DNA of 64,000 bases from Micromonospora gifhornensis (GCF_016863515.1 NZ_BOPA01000018.1:204842-268841), one strand, 5' to 3'. Positions 46,662 to 55,226 are shown, counted from the first letter of the stretch. Translations and numbers: made by a program. Notes: generated by a model from the letters alone, not told the origin.

Positions 46662-47017
46662 GCACCGACGAACCCACCACCACCGACGAACCCACCACCG
46701 ACGGAGCCACCACCGAGGTGTACGACCTGCGGGTCGTGGTCGAGCGGATCGAGGGCCGCTCGGTGTGCGGCATGAAGGTGGGTGACCAGATCGACCTGAC
46801 CGAGTCCTGCCGGCTGAGCATCCCCGCCGGCCAGCACTTCTGCATGTACGCGCTGGCCGCGTGCCTGCCGCTGCTGCCGGCCAAGCAGCGGGCCCTGGCC
46901 GAGGGGGACTGGATGGCCCGGGACAGCCACGTGGCCTGCCCGGACCCCGAGGAGCGGGTCATCATGCGCATCGAACGCACTGCCCTGCGGCAGATCCCCA
47001 CCGAGGAGTTGACGTGA
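46658..47017 (+). CDS. TIGR04076-family small protein
   Basis: A 119-residue protein. A low-complexity head of repeated TTDEP units (residues 3-18) precedes the conserved core DLRVVVERIEGRSVCGMKVGDQIDL, CRLSIPAGQHFCMYALAACLP and VACPDPEERVIMRIER. This matches the TIGR04076 family, whose function is unknown; the conserved Cys residues (in VCGMKVGD, FCMYAL, ACPDPE) hint at metal or thiol chemistry. ATG 46658 overlaps the preceding stop; its own stop overlaps the next GTG. Confidence 0.75.
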   Translation: MSTDEPTTTDEPTTDGATTEVYDLRVVVERIEGRSVCGMKVGDQIDLTESCRLSIPAGQHFCMYALAACLPLLPAKQRALAEGDWMARDSHVACPDPEERVIMRIERTALRQIPTEELT

Positions 47018-48000
47018 CCGGCGACCGCCTGGTCGGCATCGGCCTGCAATCGGACAAGTCCGCCGACGAGTACGCCGAACTGGCCGAGTTGACCGAACGG
47101 TACGGCTTCGACGTGCTGTCGGTCTTCGGTGACCTGATGTACCAGCCGCCGATCTTCCCGCTGCTGGTGGCCGCCCGGCACACCCGTCGGATCCGGCTCG
47201 GCGCGGCCTGCCTCAACCCGTTCACCCTGCATCCGGTGGAGGTCGCCGGGCAGGTCGCCGCCCTCGACCTGGCCTCGCACGGCCGGGCGTACCTGGGCCT
47301 GGCCCGTGGCACCTGGCTCCAGGAGATCGGCGTGGCCCAGGCCCGGCCGCTGCGCCGTATCGCCGAGACGGTGCAGATCGTCCGGCGGCTGCTCGGCGGC
47401 GACGACAGCGGCTTCGAGGGCCGGGAGTTCACAGTGGCGCCGGGCACCAGCCTGCGCTACACCCCGGCCCGGCCGGACGTGCCGGTGCTGGTCGGCACCT
47501 GGGGACAGCAGACAGCCCGCTCCGCCGCCGGGTACGCCGCCGAGGTCAAGGTCGGTGGCTCGGCGAACCCGGCGATGGCCAAGACGATGCGCGCCTGGCT
47601 CGACGAGGCGGGGGGCCACGACACCGGCGTGGTGCTGGGCGCGGTGACGGTCGTGGACACCGACGGGGAGTTGGCCCGGCGGGTGGCCCGTACCGAGGTG
47701 GCGATGTATCTCGCGGTCGTCGCCGCTCTCGACCCGACGGTCGAGGTCGATCCGGGCCTGCTCGCTCGGATCAAGGAGCACGTGGCCCGCCGGGAAGACG
47801 ACGCGGCCGGTGCCCTGATCGGCGACGACCTGCTCGACCTGTTCGCCTTCTCCGGCACCCCCGAACAGGTCGCCACGCAGGCCGCCGCGGTCTTCGACGC
47901 GGGGGCGAGTCGGGTCGAGTTCGGCACCCCGCACGGGCTCACCCCGCGTAGCGGGATCGACCTGCTCGGTCAGCGGGTGCTGCCGCTGCTGCGTGGCTGA
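47014..48000 (+). CDS. Luciferase-like (LLM-class) flavin/F420-dependent oxidoreductase
   Basis: A 328-residue TIM-barrel oxidoreductase of the bacterial luciferase/methylene-H4MPT reductase group. Features are GIGLQSDKSADEYAELAELTERYGFDVLSV at the N-terminus, RIRLGAACLNPFTLHPVEVAGQVAALD, GRAYLGLARGTW and VPVLVGTWGQQTARSAAGYA. In actinomycetes this subgroup often uses F420, but FMN cannot be excluded. GTG 47014 overlaps the previous stop as GTGA and follows GAGGAG at six bases. It is the last gene of the importer operon. Confidence 0.88.
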   Translation: MTGDRLVGIGLQSDKSADEYAELAELTERYGFDVLSVFGDLMYQPPIFPLLVAARHTRRIRLGAACLNPFTLHPVEVAGQVAALDLASHGRAYLGLARGTWLQEIGVAQARPLRRIAETVQIVRRLLGGDDSGFEGREFTVAPGTSLRYTPARPDVPVLVGTWGQQTARSAAGYAAEVKVGGSANPAMAKTMRAWLDEAGGHDTGVVLGAVTVVDTDGELARRVARTEVAMYLAVVAALDPTVEVDPGLLARIKEHVARREDDAAGALIGDDLLDLFAFSGTPEQVATQAAAVFDAGASRVEFGTPHGLTPRSGIDLLGQRVLPLLRG

Positions 48001-48044
48001 CCAGCGCCCACCCGCAACGGCTCACCTCGTATCGAGAAGCATCG

Positions 48045-48074
48045 TTGACCAAAACCGTTAACACTCTTTAAGAT
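48045..48074 (+). promoter_or_regulatory. Candidate promoter of the chitinase gene
   Basis: TTGACC (48045-48050) and TAAGAT (48069-48074) are 18 bases apart in an AT-rich pocket, about 110 bases before the chitinase start. I looked for the DasR-type or TGGTC repeat elements known from streptomycete chitinase promoters and saw none beyond a lone TTGACCA. Confidence 0.5.
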
Positions 48075-48185
48075 TTGGCTGCCTCGAGGTAACCGACCCT
48101 GCACATCCGTACGTCCCGGCCCGGCGCTGTCATCGGCGTCGGCCGGGACGACACGGTGTCGCCCTCTGCCCCGGGAAGGCCCTCG

Positions 48186-49556
48186 ATGTCCTCACCACGT
48201 CTGCGGCCCCGCTCGGCACTGACCACCGGCCTGCTCGCCCTGGTCACCGCCGCCGCGACCCTCGCCGTCACCCCGACCGCCGCGCAGGCCGTCATCCTGC
48301 CTAACAACTTCAAGAGCGTCGGCTACATGCCGTCGTGGACCGGCAACGTCAACACGGTCCAGTACGGCAAGCTCACCCACATCAACTACGCGTTCGTGCT
48401 GCCCAACAGCAACGGCACCCTGCGACCGGTGGAGAACCCCAGCAAACTGTCCTCGCTGGTGTCACTGGGCCGGGCCAACAACGTCAAGGTCTCCATCGCC
48501 ATCGGCGGCTGGAACGACGGCGACGACTCCGCCTTCGAGGCCCTGGCCGCCAACGCCGGCACCCGCACCACGTTCGTCAACAGCGTCGTCAGCTTCGTCA
48601 ACCAGTACGGCCTCGACGGCGTCGACATGGACTGGGAGTACCCGGACCCGGGCACCTCGGCCACCAACTACGGCCTGCTCATGCAGCAACTCAGCAACGC
48701 GTTGCGCCCGCAGGGCAAGCTGCTCACCGCCGCCGTGGTCGCCGAGGGGTACTACCGCGACGGGGTGCCGACGTCGGTCTTCAACCACGTCGACTTCCTC
48801 AACATCATGGCGTACGACGGCGGCAGCCCACACGCCAACTACGACTGGTCGATCAACGCGGTGAACGGGTGGAAGGCCCGCGGCCTGCCGGCCGGCAAGG
48901 CGGTGCTCGGCGTGCCGTTCTACAGCCGACCCGGCTACTACACGTACACCCAACTGGTCGGCATGGACCCGGCCAACGCCAACCGGGACTGCACAAGCGT
49001 CGGCGGCGTTCAGCAGTGCTACAACGGCATCCCCACCGTCAAGCGCAAGACCCAGTGGGCGCTGGCCAATGCCGGCGGCATGATGAACTGGGAACTCACC
49101 CAGGACACCAGCGGCGCGACCTCGCTGGTCAGCGCGATCTACGACACCGTCATGGGTGGTACGCCGTCCGGCCGTACCGGCCAGATCACCGGCATCGCCG
49201 GCAAGTGTGTGGACGTCGCCGCCGCGAGCACCGCCAACGGCACCGCCGTCCAGCTCTACACCTGCAACGGCACCAACGCGCAGCGGTGGACCGTGGGCGG
49301 CGACGGCACCCTGCGAGCCCTCGGCAAGTGCCTGGACATCACAAGCGCCGGCACCGCCAACGGCACCCCGATCCAGCTGTGGGACTGCAACGGCACCGGC
49401 GCGCAGGTCTGGCAGGCCCAGTCCAACGGCACGCTGCGCAACCCGGCGTCGAACCGCTGCCTCGACGCCACCGGCAACAGCTCCGCCGACGGCACCCGGC
49501 TGCAGATCTGGGACTGCTTCGGCGGGGCCAACCAGGTCTGGCGCCTACCGGCCTGA
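48186..49556 (+). CDS. Secreted GH18 chitinase with C-terminal ricin-type lectin domain
   Basis: A 456-residue secreted chitinase. Signal peptide about 1-35 (ending AQA), GH18 barrel about 40-320 with the DxxDxDxE motif in LDGVDMDWEY (acid Glu151), substrate-floor motifs KVSIAIGGWN and FLNIMAYD, and Trp-containing GGMMNWEL near the barrel end. Residues about 328-456 are a ricin B beta-trefoil of three GKCxD...QxW units, likely for glycan binding. ATG 48186 follows GGGAAGG; a GTG 30 bases upstream is possible but gives a longer polar head. Role: extracellular chitin hydrolysis. Confidence 0.94.
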   Translation: MSSPRLRPRSALTTGLLALVTAAATLAVTPTAAQAVILPNNFKSVGYMPSWTGNVNTVQYGKLTHINYAFVLPNSNGTLRPVENPSKLSSLVSLGRANNVKVSIAIGGWNDGDDSAFEALAANAGTRTTFVNSVVSFVNQYGLDGVDMDWEYPDPGTSATNYGLLMQQLSNALRPQGKLLTAAVVAEGYYRDGVPTSVFNHVDFLNIMAYDGGSPHANYDWSINAVNGWKARGLPAGKAVLGVPFYSRPGYYTYTQLVGMDPANANRDCTSVGGVQQCYNGIPTVKRKTQWALANAGGMMNWELTQDTSGATSLVSAIYDTVMGGTPSGRTGQITGIAGKCVDVAAASTANGTAVQLYTCNGTNAQRWTVGGDGTLRALGKCLDITSAGTANGTPIQLWDCNGTGAQVWQAQSNGTLRNPASNRCLDATGNSSADGTRLQIWDCFGGANQVWRLPA

Positions 49557-49573
49557 CCGTGACCGGCCCCGTC

Positions 49574-49607
49574 ACGCCGCAACGGCGGCCTCCCGCCGTT
49601 GCGGCGT
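49574..49607 (+). terminator. Hairpin terminator after the chitinase gene
   Basis: A perfect 15-bp stem (ACGCCGCAACGGCGG 49574-49588 with 49593-49607) around a CCTC loop, 17 bases after the chitinase stop. Confidence 0.85.
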
Positions 49608-49672
49608 AGCGGTCGCCGCCCGCTTCGGCGCGGTCCGTTGCCGCCGGCGGGTGCGCTTGGGATGCTGACCAC

Positions 49673-50170
49673 ATGTCCTTCCTGCCGACGAACTCCGTCG
49701 ACGACGTGCGCGACCAGCCGATCCGGCCGCAGTTCGAGGTCTTCCTCGATGAGCACCGCGCCGCACTGAACAGCTGCCTGGACGGGCTCACCGAGGAGCA
49801 GGCCCGCCGCTCGCTGGTGCCGTCCCGGACCACCCTGCTGGGTCTGGTGAAACACGCGACCTTCGTCGAACAGGCATGGTTCGACGAGGCGATCACCTGC
49901 CGCTCGCGCGACGAGATCGGCATGCCCGCGACAGCGGACGAGTCCTTCGTCCTCACCGACACCGACACCATCGCCGAGGTCCAACGCAGACACCGGCAGG
50001 CCTGTGAGCAGTCCCGCCGGGCCACCGCGCCGCTCGACCTCGACGACCTGCTGTACGGCAACCGGCGCGGCCCGCTGCCGTTGCGCTGGGTGTACCTGCA
50101 CGTGCTGCGGGAGCTGGCCCAGCACTGCGGGCACGCCGACATCCTGCGCGAGCAGATCCTGGCCGACTGA
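49673..50170 (+). CDS. DinB-family (DUF664) protein
   Basis: A 165-residue four-helix bundle protein. LTEEQARRSLVPSRTTLLGLVKHATFVEQAWF gives the first metal His (KH), and VYLHVLRELAQHCGHADILREQI the later two His ligands, as in the DUF664 subgroup of DinB. Possible roles include thiol-dependent transferases such as mycothiol-dependent enzymes; activity is not shown by sequence. It is convergent with the gene at 50189-51688. Confidence 0.85.
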   Translation: MSFLPTNSVDDVRDQPIRPQFEVFLDEHRAALNSCLDGLTEEQARRSLVPSRTTLLGLVKHATFVEQAWFDEAITCRSRDEIGMPATADESFVLTDTDTIAEVQRRHRQACEQSRRATAPLDLDDLLYGNRRGPLPLRWVYLHVLRELAQHCGHADILREQILAD

Positions 50171-50188
50171 ACCGGTCGGCCACCGACG

Positions 50189-51688
50189 TCAACGGCGCAG
50201 GGCGTAGAAGCCGCGCCAGGGTGCGCCACCACCCCACAGCTGGTAGCCGCCGATCAGCGCCAGCAGGTAGGCGGCGGTGGCCGGACCGGCCAGCAGCCAA
50301 CCGCCTCCGACCAGGACGGTCAACGCCAGCAGAATCGCCAGGTGTCTGCCTGTCGACTCGGCGTGGCCGAACAGGTGCAGCTCGACCGGGCGCAGATGGT
50401 AGTTGCGGGGCGGTCGGGCACGGGCGGTGCTCGCCGGCCAGAGCCGCCCCACCCCGGGCACGTCGACCAGGTACATGCGCCGCAACCCCGGGCAGCGGCG
50501 CAGCTCGACGCTCAGCGGCAGCTGCGCACCGCCGGCCAGCAGGCGCACCAGCCGGCGATCCCAGACGATCCGCTGGTACCAGATCCGGTCGGCGTCGCGT
50601 AGTTCGAGCCAGAACGATGTCGGCTCGGTGCCCCAGTGCAGTTCCGCCACCAGGACCCACGCCTCGGCCGGTCGACCACGACGCCACGCGCCGAGCAGCC
50701 AGCGTCCGAGCCGCCACATCCACGCCCAGGCCAACACGTACCCGGGCAGCAGCACCAGTTCCACGAGCACCGTACGCCCTCGTGGTTCGATCTCGAAGAA
50801 CTCGGGATAGGCCGGCATCACCTCGTACGGCTGAGTCGGGTCGTACCGTACCGGCACCTGGCCGCCCTCCCGGTAGCTGTCCGGGTCCACGGGCTTCCAC
50901 CGCACCCGCCACTCGGCTCCGGTGGTGTCGGGGTAGGCGACCTCGATCCGATTCTCCGCGCCGAGCCGAGCCCCGGTGACCGTGCCCAGGGCCTGCCCGG
51001 TCAACGACTCCAGCTCCTGGCGCTCCCACTCCATCAGGTGCCACACCGTGCCGACGATGGTCAGCACCAGCAGCAGCCAGCCGGCCAGGACCTTCCCGAC
51101 CGCGAGGTTCGCCCGCTTCGGTGCGTTGACGGCCGGCACCGGCGCAGGTGCTGCGGCCACCGGGGTCGACGGCGCGAAGACGTGCTCCCACTCGGTGAGG
51201 AACGCACGCGCCCGTGCGGAGATCGCCGCCAGCTCGGGATCGACCGGCGGCGTCGCCACCTCGGGTTCGGTTCGCAGTTCGGAGCGCAGGTGGTACAGGC
51301 CGGTCCCGAGGAACAGGACCATGAGGCCGGTTGCCCACATCCACGCCCGGTCGTCGGTGTGCAGAGTGCCCGCCGAAGAGCTGCTGACCCGGCCCGGCAC
51401 CGTCGCGCCGTCCTCGAAGGGCTCGCCGTAGCGGGGCTTGAGCTTCACCGCGTCGATGCGGACAGCGCCGTCGGTGGAGACGAACGGCCCGGAACAGGTC
51501 CACTCGGGCCCGTCCTCAGTGTCGGCGTACACGCAGTCCTCGACTGTCACCGCACCGGCCACCCCGCCGTGCGTCGCCCGGAACGAGTCGACCGCGAGGA
51601 CGGCCATCCAGATCGCGCACCCGAAGAGGACCGTGACGTACGAGAGCAGCAACCAGTGGTGCGACTCGATCGCACGAATCCGGCGCAA
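50189..51688 (-). CDS. Six-helix membrane protein of unknown function
   Basis: A 499-residue protein with predicted helices near residues 12-34, 113-132, 205-224, 312-332, 449-466 and 471-489. Two soluble loops are visible: one after helix 1 with paired Cys (EDCVYADTEDGPEWTCSG), probably outside and disulfide-bonded, and a DUF3592-like loop (LGTVTGARLGAENRIEVAYPDTTGAEWRVRW...VRYDP). The start is TTG 51688, four bases after GGGAGG; no in-frame ATG or GTG fits. The family could not be named with confidence. Confidence 0.7.
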   Translation of the reverse strand: MRRIRAIESHHWLLLSYVTVLFGCAIWMAVLAVDSFRATHGGVAGAVTVEDCVYADTEDGPEWTCSGPFVSTDGAVRIDAVKLKPRYGEPFEDGATVPGRVSSSSAGTLHTDDRAWMWATGLMVLFLGTGLYHLRSELRTEPEVATPPVDPELAAISARARAFLTEWEHVFAPSTPVAAAPAPVPAVNAPKRANLAVGKVLAGWLLLVLTIVGTVWHLMEWERQELESLTGQALGTVTGARLGAENRIEVAYPDTTGAEWRVRWKPVDPDSYREGGQVPVRYDPTQPYEVMPAYPEFFEIEPRGRTVLVELVLLPGYVLAWAWMWRLGRWLLGAWRRGRPAEAWVLVAELHWGTEPTSFWLELRDADRIWYQRIVWDRRLVRLLAGGAQLPLSVELRRCPGLRRMYLVDVPGVGRLWPASTARARPPRNYHLRPVELHLFGHAESTGRHLAILLALTVLVGGGWLLAGPATAAYLLALIGGYQLWGGGAPWRGFYALRR

Positions 51689-51784
51689 CAGCCCTCCCGA
51701 TCGTCGTGTCGCCGCATCGCGACAGGGTGATCCGACACTGTAGGCGAGCGCGGCGAGCGACCCCAGCGCCGATAGTCTCGACGG

Positions 51785-52552
51785 ATGACCGAACCGGGAC
51801 CGACGCAGGCCGCGAAGCTGCTCGGCCAGGCCCGGCGAGTGGTGGTCTTCACCGGCGCGGGCATGTCCGCCGAGAGCGGTGTGCCGACCTTCCGCGACGC
51901 GCTCACCGGCCTGTGGCAGCGCTACGACGCCCAGCAGTTGGCCACCCCGGCGGCATTCGACGCCGACCCGGCCCTCGTCTGGGGCTGGTACGAGTGGCGA
52001 CGCGCCGTCGTCGCGCGGGCCCGACCGCACCCGGGGCACCTGGCCGTCGCGGCGATCGAGGCCCACGCCCCGCACGCCGTGCTGATCACGCAGAACGTGG
52101 ACGACCTGCACGAGCGGGCCGGCTCCACCGACCCGCTGCACCTGCACGGCAGCCTGTTCGCGCCCCGCTGCTCCGCCTGCGCCCACCCGGCACCGACACC
52201 CGACCCGGACGAGCCGGCCGAGGGACGCCGACTGCCGCCGCCGCGCTGCGACCGCTGTTCCGCGCCGATCCGGCCGGGCGTGGTGTGGTTCGGGGAGGCA
52301 TTGCCGCAGCCAGCCCTGGAAGCCGCCGCCGAGGCCGCCGCCTCCTGCGACGTACTGCTGACCGTCGGCACCTCCGGCCTGGTCTACCCGGCCGCGGAGA
52401 TACCGCACGTCGCGGCCCGCTCCGGCGCCACGGTGATCCAGGTCAATCCGGAACCGACGCCGCTGGACCAGGTGTCCGACATCAACCTGCGTGGCCCGGC
52501 GGCCCGGGTGCTGCCCGCCCTGGTCGACGCCGCCTGGGGCGGCGCCGGGTGA
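51785..52552 (+). CDS. cobB: Sir2-family NAD-dependent protein deacylase
   Basis: A 255-residue sirtuin. GAGMSAESGVPTFR is the NAD loop, TQNVDDLH the ribose-binding motif, LHLHGS carries catalytic His121, and Cys129/Cys132 with Cys155/Cys158 form the zinc site. Tyr69 and Arg72 (GWYEWRR) match the Tyr-x-x-Arg pair that in SIRT5 and E. coli CobB favours succinyl or malonyl lysine, so class III activity is likely. It stands alone between a membrane-protein gene and the convergent prfH remnant, with stops abutting. Confidence 0.92.
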   Translation: MTEPGPTQAAKLLGQARRVVVFTGAGMSAESGVPTFRDALTGLWQRYDAQQLATPAAFDADPALVWGWYEWRRAVVARARPHPGHLAVAAIEAHAPHAVLITQNVDDLHERAGSTDPLHLHGSLFAPRCSACAHPAPTPDPDEPAEGRRLPPPRCDRCSAPIRPGVVWFGEALPQPALEAAAEAAASCDVLLTVGTSGLVYPAAEIPHVAARSGATVIQVNPEPTPLDQVSDINLRGPAARVLPALVDAAWGGAG

Positions 52553-52968
52553 CTACGGGCGTTCGACCCGGACCGGGTCACCGCGGACCAGCCGGTCGTG
52601 CAGCTGCCACCGCGCGGTGGTGGCATCGCGTGCCGCCGCCTCGTCGCGGTCCGCGAGTCGCTGCCGCAGCAACCGCAGCGCGCGGTCACGTACCAGTTCT
52701 TCCGACCGACCCCGGCCCGGTACGGGCTGGGTGCCTGCCAGCACAACGTGCCGGTCCAGGAGACGGCGAACGCCTCGACACCAGCGCCGCCGACCTCCAC
52801 CAGGACCGAGCGGTAGGTGCCGGGCCGGTCACCGGCGACCGTGTCGATGCGCTGCACCCGCAGCCGCTGCCGTACGGCGTCGGCTTCGAGACGTCGCAGC
52901 AGGTGGGCCAGCGCCCAGGCGCATTCCTGCGGGCCGCGTCCGGCCGACAACAGCAGGCGTACCGTCAT
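52553..52968 (-). pseudogene. prfH: prfH (peptide chain release factor H) remnant lacking the GGQ domain
   Basis: The first ~90 codons match PrfH: LLLSAGRGPQECAWALAHLL, VAGDRPGTYRSVLVEV and SPYRAGVGRKNWYV. The last ~50 codons match the PrfH C-terminus in a different frame: RDRALRLLRQRLADRDEAA and LHDRLVRGDPVRVERP then TAG. The central domain with the catalytic GGQ is absent in every frame. The 416-bp remnant is about 200 bp shorter than expected for a ~204-residue protein and is not a multiple of three. The junction lies within about 52680-52710, where both frames read as conserved sequence. ATG 52968 overlaps the rtcB stop. In E. coli, PrfH frees ribosomes with a damaged decoding centre and RtcB repairs the rRNA; that first step is lost here unless another factor supplies it. 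Confidence 0.85.
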
Positions 52969-54143
52969 CGCCGGCCCCGCCGACGTCGTTCGTCGCGCCG
53001 CGACCCGACCGCAAGGTCGGCCGTCTTGTACGTGACAAGCGGAACAGTGGTCGCGATCGGGGTGGCCATCCGGTGTTCGACCAGGTCCCCGATCACCTGC
53101 TCGATGCGTTTGTACGCCCCCGGCGCCTCCTCGAAGAGCAACTGGCGGTCGCCGCACACCACAAGCGAGCCCACCGGCGTACGCCGAAGCTCCTCGACCG
53201 TGTGCTTGGCCCGCCCCCGGCGCAGCGCGTCGGCCCGGGACATCTTCCGTCCCGCACCGTGCGCCACCGAGTAGTTCGCCTCCGGGCCGGCGTGCGCGGC
53301 CACCAGGTAGGACGGGGTGCCCCGGGTGCCGGCGATCAGCACGTCCCGGCCGTCACCCGGTGCCGCGCCCTTGCGGTGCAGGTAGCTGCCGTCCCGTACC
53401 TCGACCAGGTTGTGGCACTGGTCCACGATCGGCTCGGTCGGCGCGCCGCCCAGCGCGTACGCGACCCGGGCGGCCAACAGCCGACGGTTCAGCGCACCCC
53501 ACCGCACGGCCTCGTCGTGCCGAGCCAGGTACGCCCCCGGATCCGGGGCCGGGCCGGCGCCGTGTCGTTCGGTGTGCTCGCGCAGAATCCGCTCGCCCAA
53601 CCCTCGGGAACCGGTGTGCACGACGAGCACCAGGTCACCGGCGGCCAACCCGAGACGACCAGCGTGGGCCGGGTCGAGCACCGCGCCGATCCGCGCCAAC
53701 TCGACGAAGTGGTTGCCCCGGCCCACCGTGCCGAGACCCTCGACGTGGCCGGCGGGTATCTCACCGGTCACCACCGTCCAGGCCGGGTCGTCGGGGTCGT
53801 GTTCGGGATGCAGCGGCCGGTCCAGGTCGGGGAACCGCGCGGCCAGCTTCTCCGGTACGGGTCGCTTGAGCCGGATCGGGAACACCGCGATGCCGCAGCC
53901 GATGTCGGACCCGACGAGGAACGGGTACAGCAGGCGGGACGTCATCGCCGCCCCGATCGGGGCGCCCTTGCCCGGATGCAGATCGGGCATGGCGGCGACG
54001 TGGATCATGCCGTCGAGGGCGGCGACCTGTCGGCACTGGGTGTGGGCGTCGGACTCGATCCAACTGGTGGGCGAGGCGAAGACGCTGATCGTGGCGGGGC
54101 CGGACGCGGGCAGCGTCGACTGCCGCAGGTGAAGCTCGGACAA
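52965..54143 (-). CDS. rtcB: RtcB-type RNA ligase (PrfH-linked RtcB2 subgroup)
   Basis: A 392-residue 3'-phosphate/5'-hydroxyl RNA ligase. MPDLHPGKGAPIG, SDIGCG (Asp80, Cys83), GRGNHFVE (His145), VVHTGSRGLG (His176), QCHNLVEV (His244) and SVAHGAGRKMSR (His295, the guanylylated residue) form a complete Mn/GTP active site. It is shorter than archetypal RtcB (about 480), as are PrfH-linked paralogues. Start TTG 54143 is preferred (GGGAGAG upstream, conserved N-terminus soon after); GTG 54194 would add 17 residues. Its stop overlaps the start of the prfH remnant, confirming the operon. It probably repaired cleaved rRNA with PrfH and may now act alone on other broken RNAs. Confidence 0.9.
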   Translation of the reverse strand: MSELHLRQSTLPASGPATISVFASPTSWIESDAHTQCRQVAALDGMIHVAAMPDLHPGKGAPIGAAMTSRLLYPFLVGSDIGCGIAVFPIRLKRPVPEKLAARFPDLDRPLHPEHDPDDPAWTVVTGEIPAGHVEGLGTVGRGNHFVELARIGAVLDPAHAGRLGLAAGDLVLVVHTGSRGLGERILREHTERHGAGPAPDPGAYLARHDEAVRWGALNRRLLAARVAYALGGAPTEPIVDQCHNLVEVRDGSYLHRKGAAPGDGRDVLIAGTRGTPSYLVAAHAGPEANYSVAHGAGRKMSRADALRRGRAKHTVEELRRTPVGSLVVCGDRQLLFEEAPGAYKRIEQVIGDLVEHRMATPIATTVPLVTYKTADLAVGSRRDERRRRGRR

Positions 54144-54302
54144 GGAGTTCTCTCCCGAGGAGAAAGCGGAGGCACGGACGGTGGGTGAGGGCACGAGGGG
54201 GCGCGCGGAGGCGTCTCGGCGCGGCGGGGTGCGATCCGTCAGTACGTCATGCGCCCACCCTGGCGCAGCCCGTCGGTGCGGGCAACCGGTTTTCGTCGAG
54301 CT

Positions 54303-54355
54303 GCTGCCACGTGGAGCGCGGAAAGGTCGAAGTGCTGCCGCGCGGAGCGCGGAAA
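54303..54355. repeat. Two 22-bp direct repeats in the rtcB/DUF4253 intergenic region
   Basis: GCTGCCACGTGGAGCGCGGA (from 54303) recurs from 54334 with two changes in the 22-base unit, spaced 31 bases start to start. Both end in GGAAA. Position between divergent starts (54143 and 54387) makes them candidate regulator sites or a small duplication. Confidence 0.6.
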
Positions 54356-54386
54356 ACGTCAGCCCCGACCGTTACTCTCACGCCTC

Positions 54387-55226
54387 GTGACGTCGCAGTT
54401 GAACGATATGCCCGCCGACCTGCTGGAACTGTTCCCGGACGGTGCTCCGCGAACGCTCGCCGTGCCACTGCCGCCCGGCCAGACGGTATGCGGCAGCGAA
54501 GGCGCCGACGACCGACCGGTGTTGTGGATGAGCGAGGAGCCGGCACCGGCGGGCTTGTGGTCGCGCCTGCACGCGGCACATGAAAGCTCCGGGCTGTGGC
54601 CGTTGCTGCTGGACGGCCTCGGCGGTGACATGTCCCGCCCCTGGCAAGGCGGTGAGCTCTGGCCCGCGACCTCCACTCCCGACCAGCACGACGCCGAGCG
54701 GGTGCTCGCCGGCCGGTGGGCCAACCAGACCGGCGACGGCGACGACTCGCCGCCGGCGGCCGACGACGATCCGCTCGTCGCCCCGTACGGTCGGGCCTGG
54801 CCGGGTCTGGCCCCGGCGCTGCCGCCCCGGGTCGCGGTGCGCGAGCACGCCGACCACTGGGCCGAGCAGCTGTCGCAGGCCCTGTCCGAGGCGCATCTCG
54901 GCCTGGTGCCCGCGCAGCGCAGCAGCGAGGTGCTGGCGGCCGTCGGTTGGCACGGTGCGATCAACCACATCGGTGTCGCCGAGTTGTGCGCGGTGCTGCG
55001 CAGCTGGGAGGACCGTTTCGGGGTACGGGTGATCGGGGCCGGCTTCGCCGAGCTGTACCTCAGTGTCGCCGCACCGCCGAGCACAATCGACGAGGCGCTG
55101 CCCATCGCCGCCGAACACTTCGCGTTCTGCCCGGACAACATTCTGCAGGGGCAGCGTCCGTACACTGTCGCCGCCTACGCCGAGCGTCTCGTCGACGCGC
55201 CGACCTGGGCGTTCTGGTGGGACTGA
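54387..55226 (+). CDS. DUF4253-domain protein
   Basis: A 279-residue soluble protein. The C-terminal third fits DUF4253: LGLVPAQRSSEVLAAVGWHGAINHIGVAELCAVLRSWEDRFGVRVIG, then HFAFCPDNILQG and APTWAFWWD at the very end. The N-terminal part (WPLLLDGLGGDMSRPW) is also typical of actinomycete members. Function is unknown; some relatives occur in toxin-immunity settings but no toxin gene is adjacent. GTG 54387 lacks a Shine-Dalgarno and may be leaderless; ATG 54408 is an alternative. Confidence 0.78.
   Translation: MTSQLNDMPADLLELFPDGAPRTLAVPLPPGQTVCGSEGADDRPVLWMSEEPAPAGLWSRLHAAHESSGLWPLLLDGLGGDMSRPWQGGELWPATSTPDQHDAERVLAGRWANQTGDGDDSPPAADDDPLVAPYGRAWPGLAPALPPRVAVREHADHWAEQLSQALSEAHLGLVPAQRSSEVLAAVGWHGAINHIGVAELCAVLRSWEDRFGVRVIGAGFAELYLSVAAPPSTIDEALPIAAEHFAFCPDNILQGQRPYTVAAYAERLVDAPTWAFWWD

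Noticed and set aside
48001..48185. DasR operator upstream of the chitinase gene
   Set aside because: No match to the ACTGGTCTAGACCAGT-type site was found; only a lone TTGACCA is present, already used as the -35.
52553..52968. Programmed ribosomal frameshift in prfH, as in RF2 genes
   Set aside because: A frameshift alone would not remove the GGQ domain; about 200 bp is missing and no slippery sequence with stop is evident at the joint.
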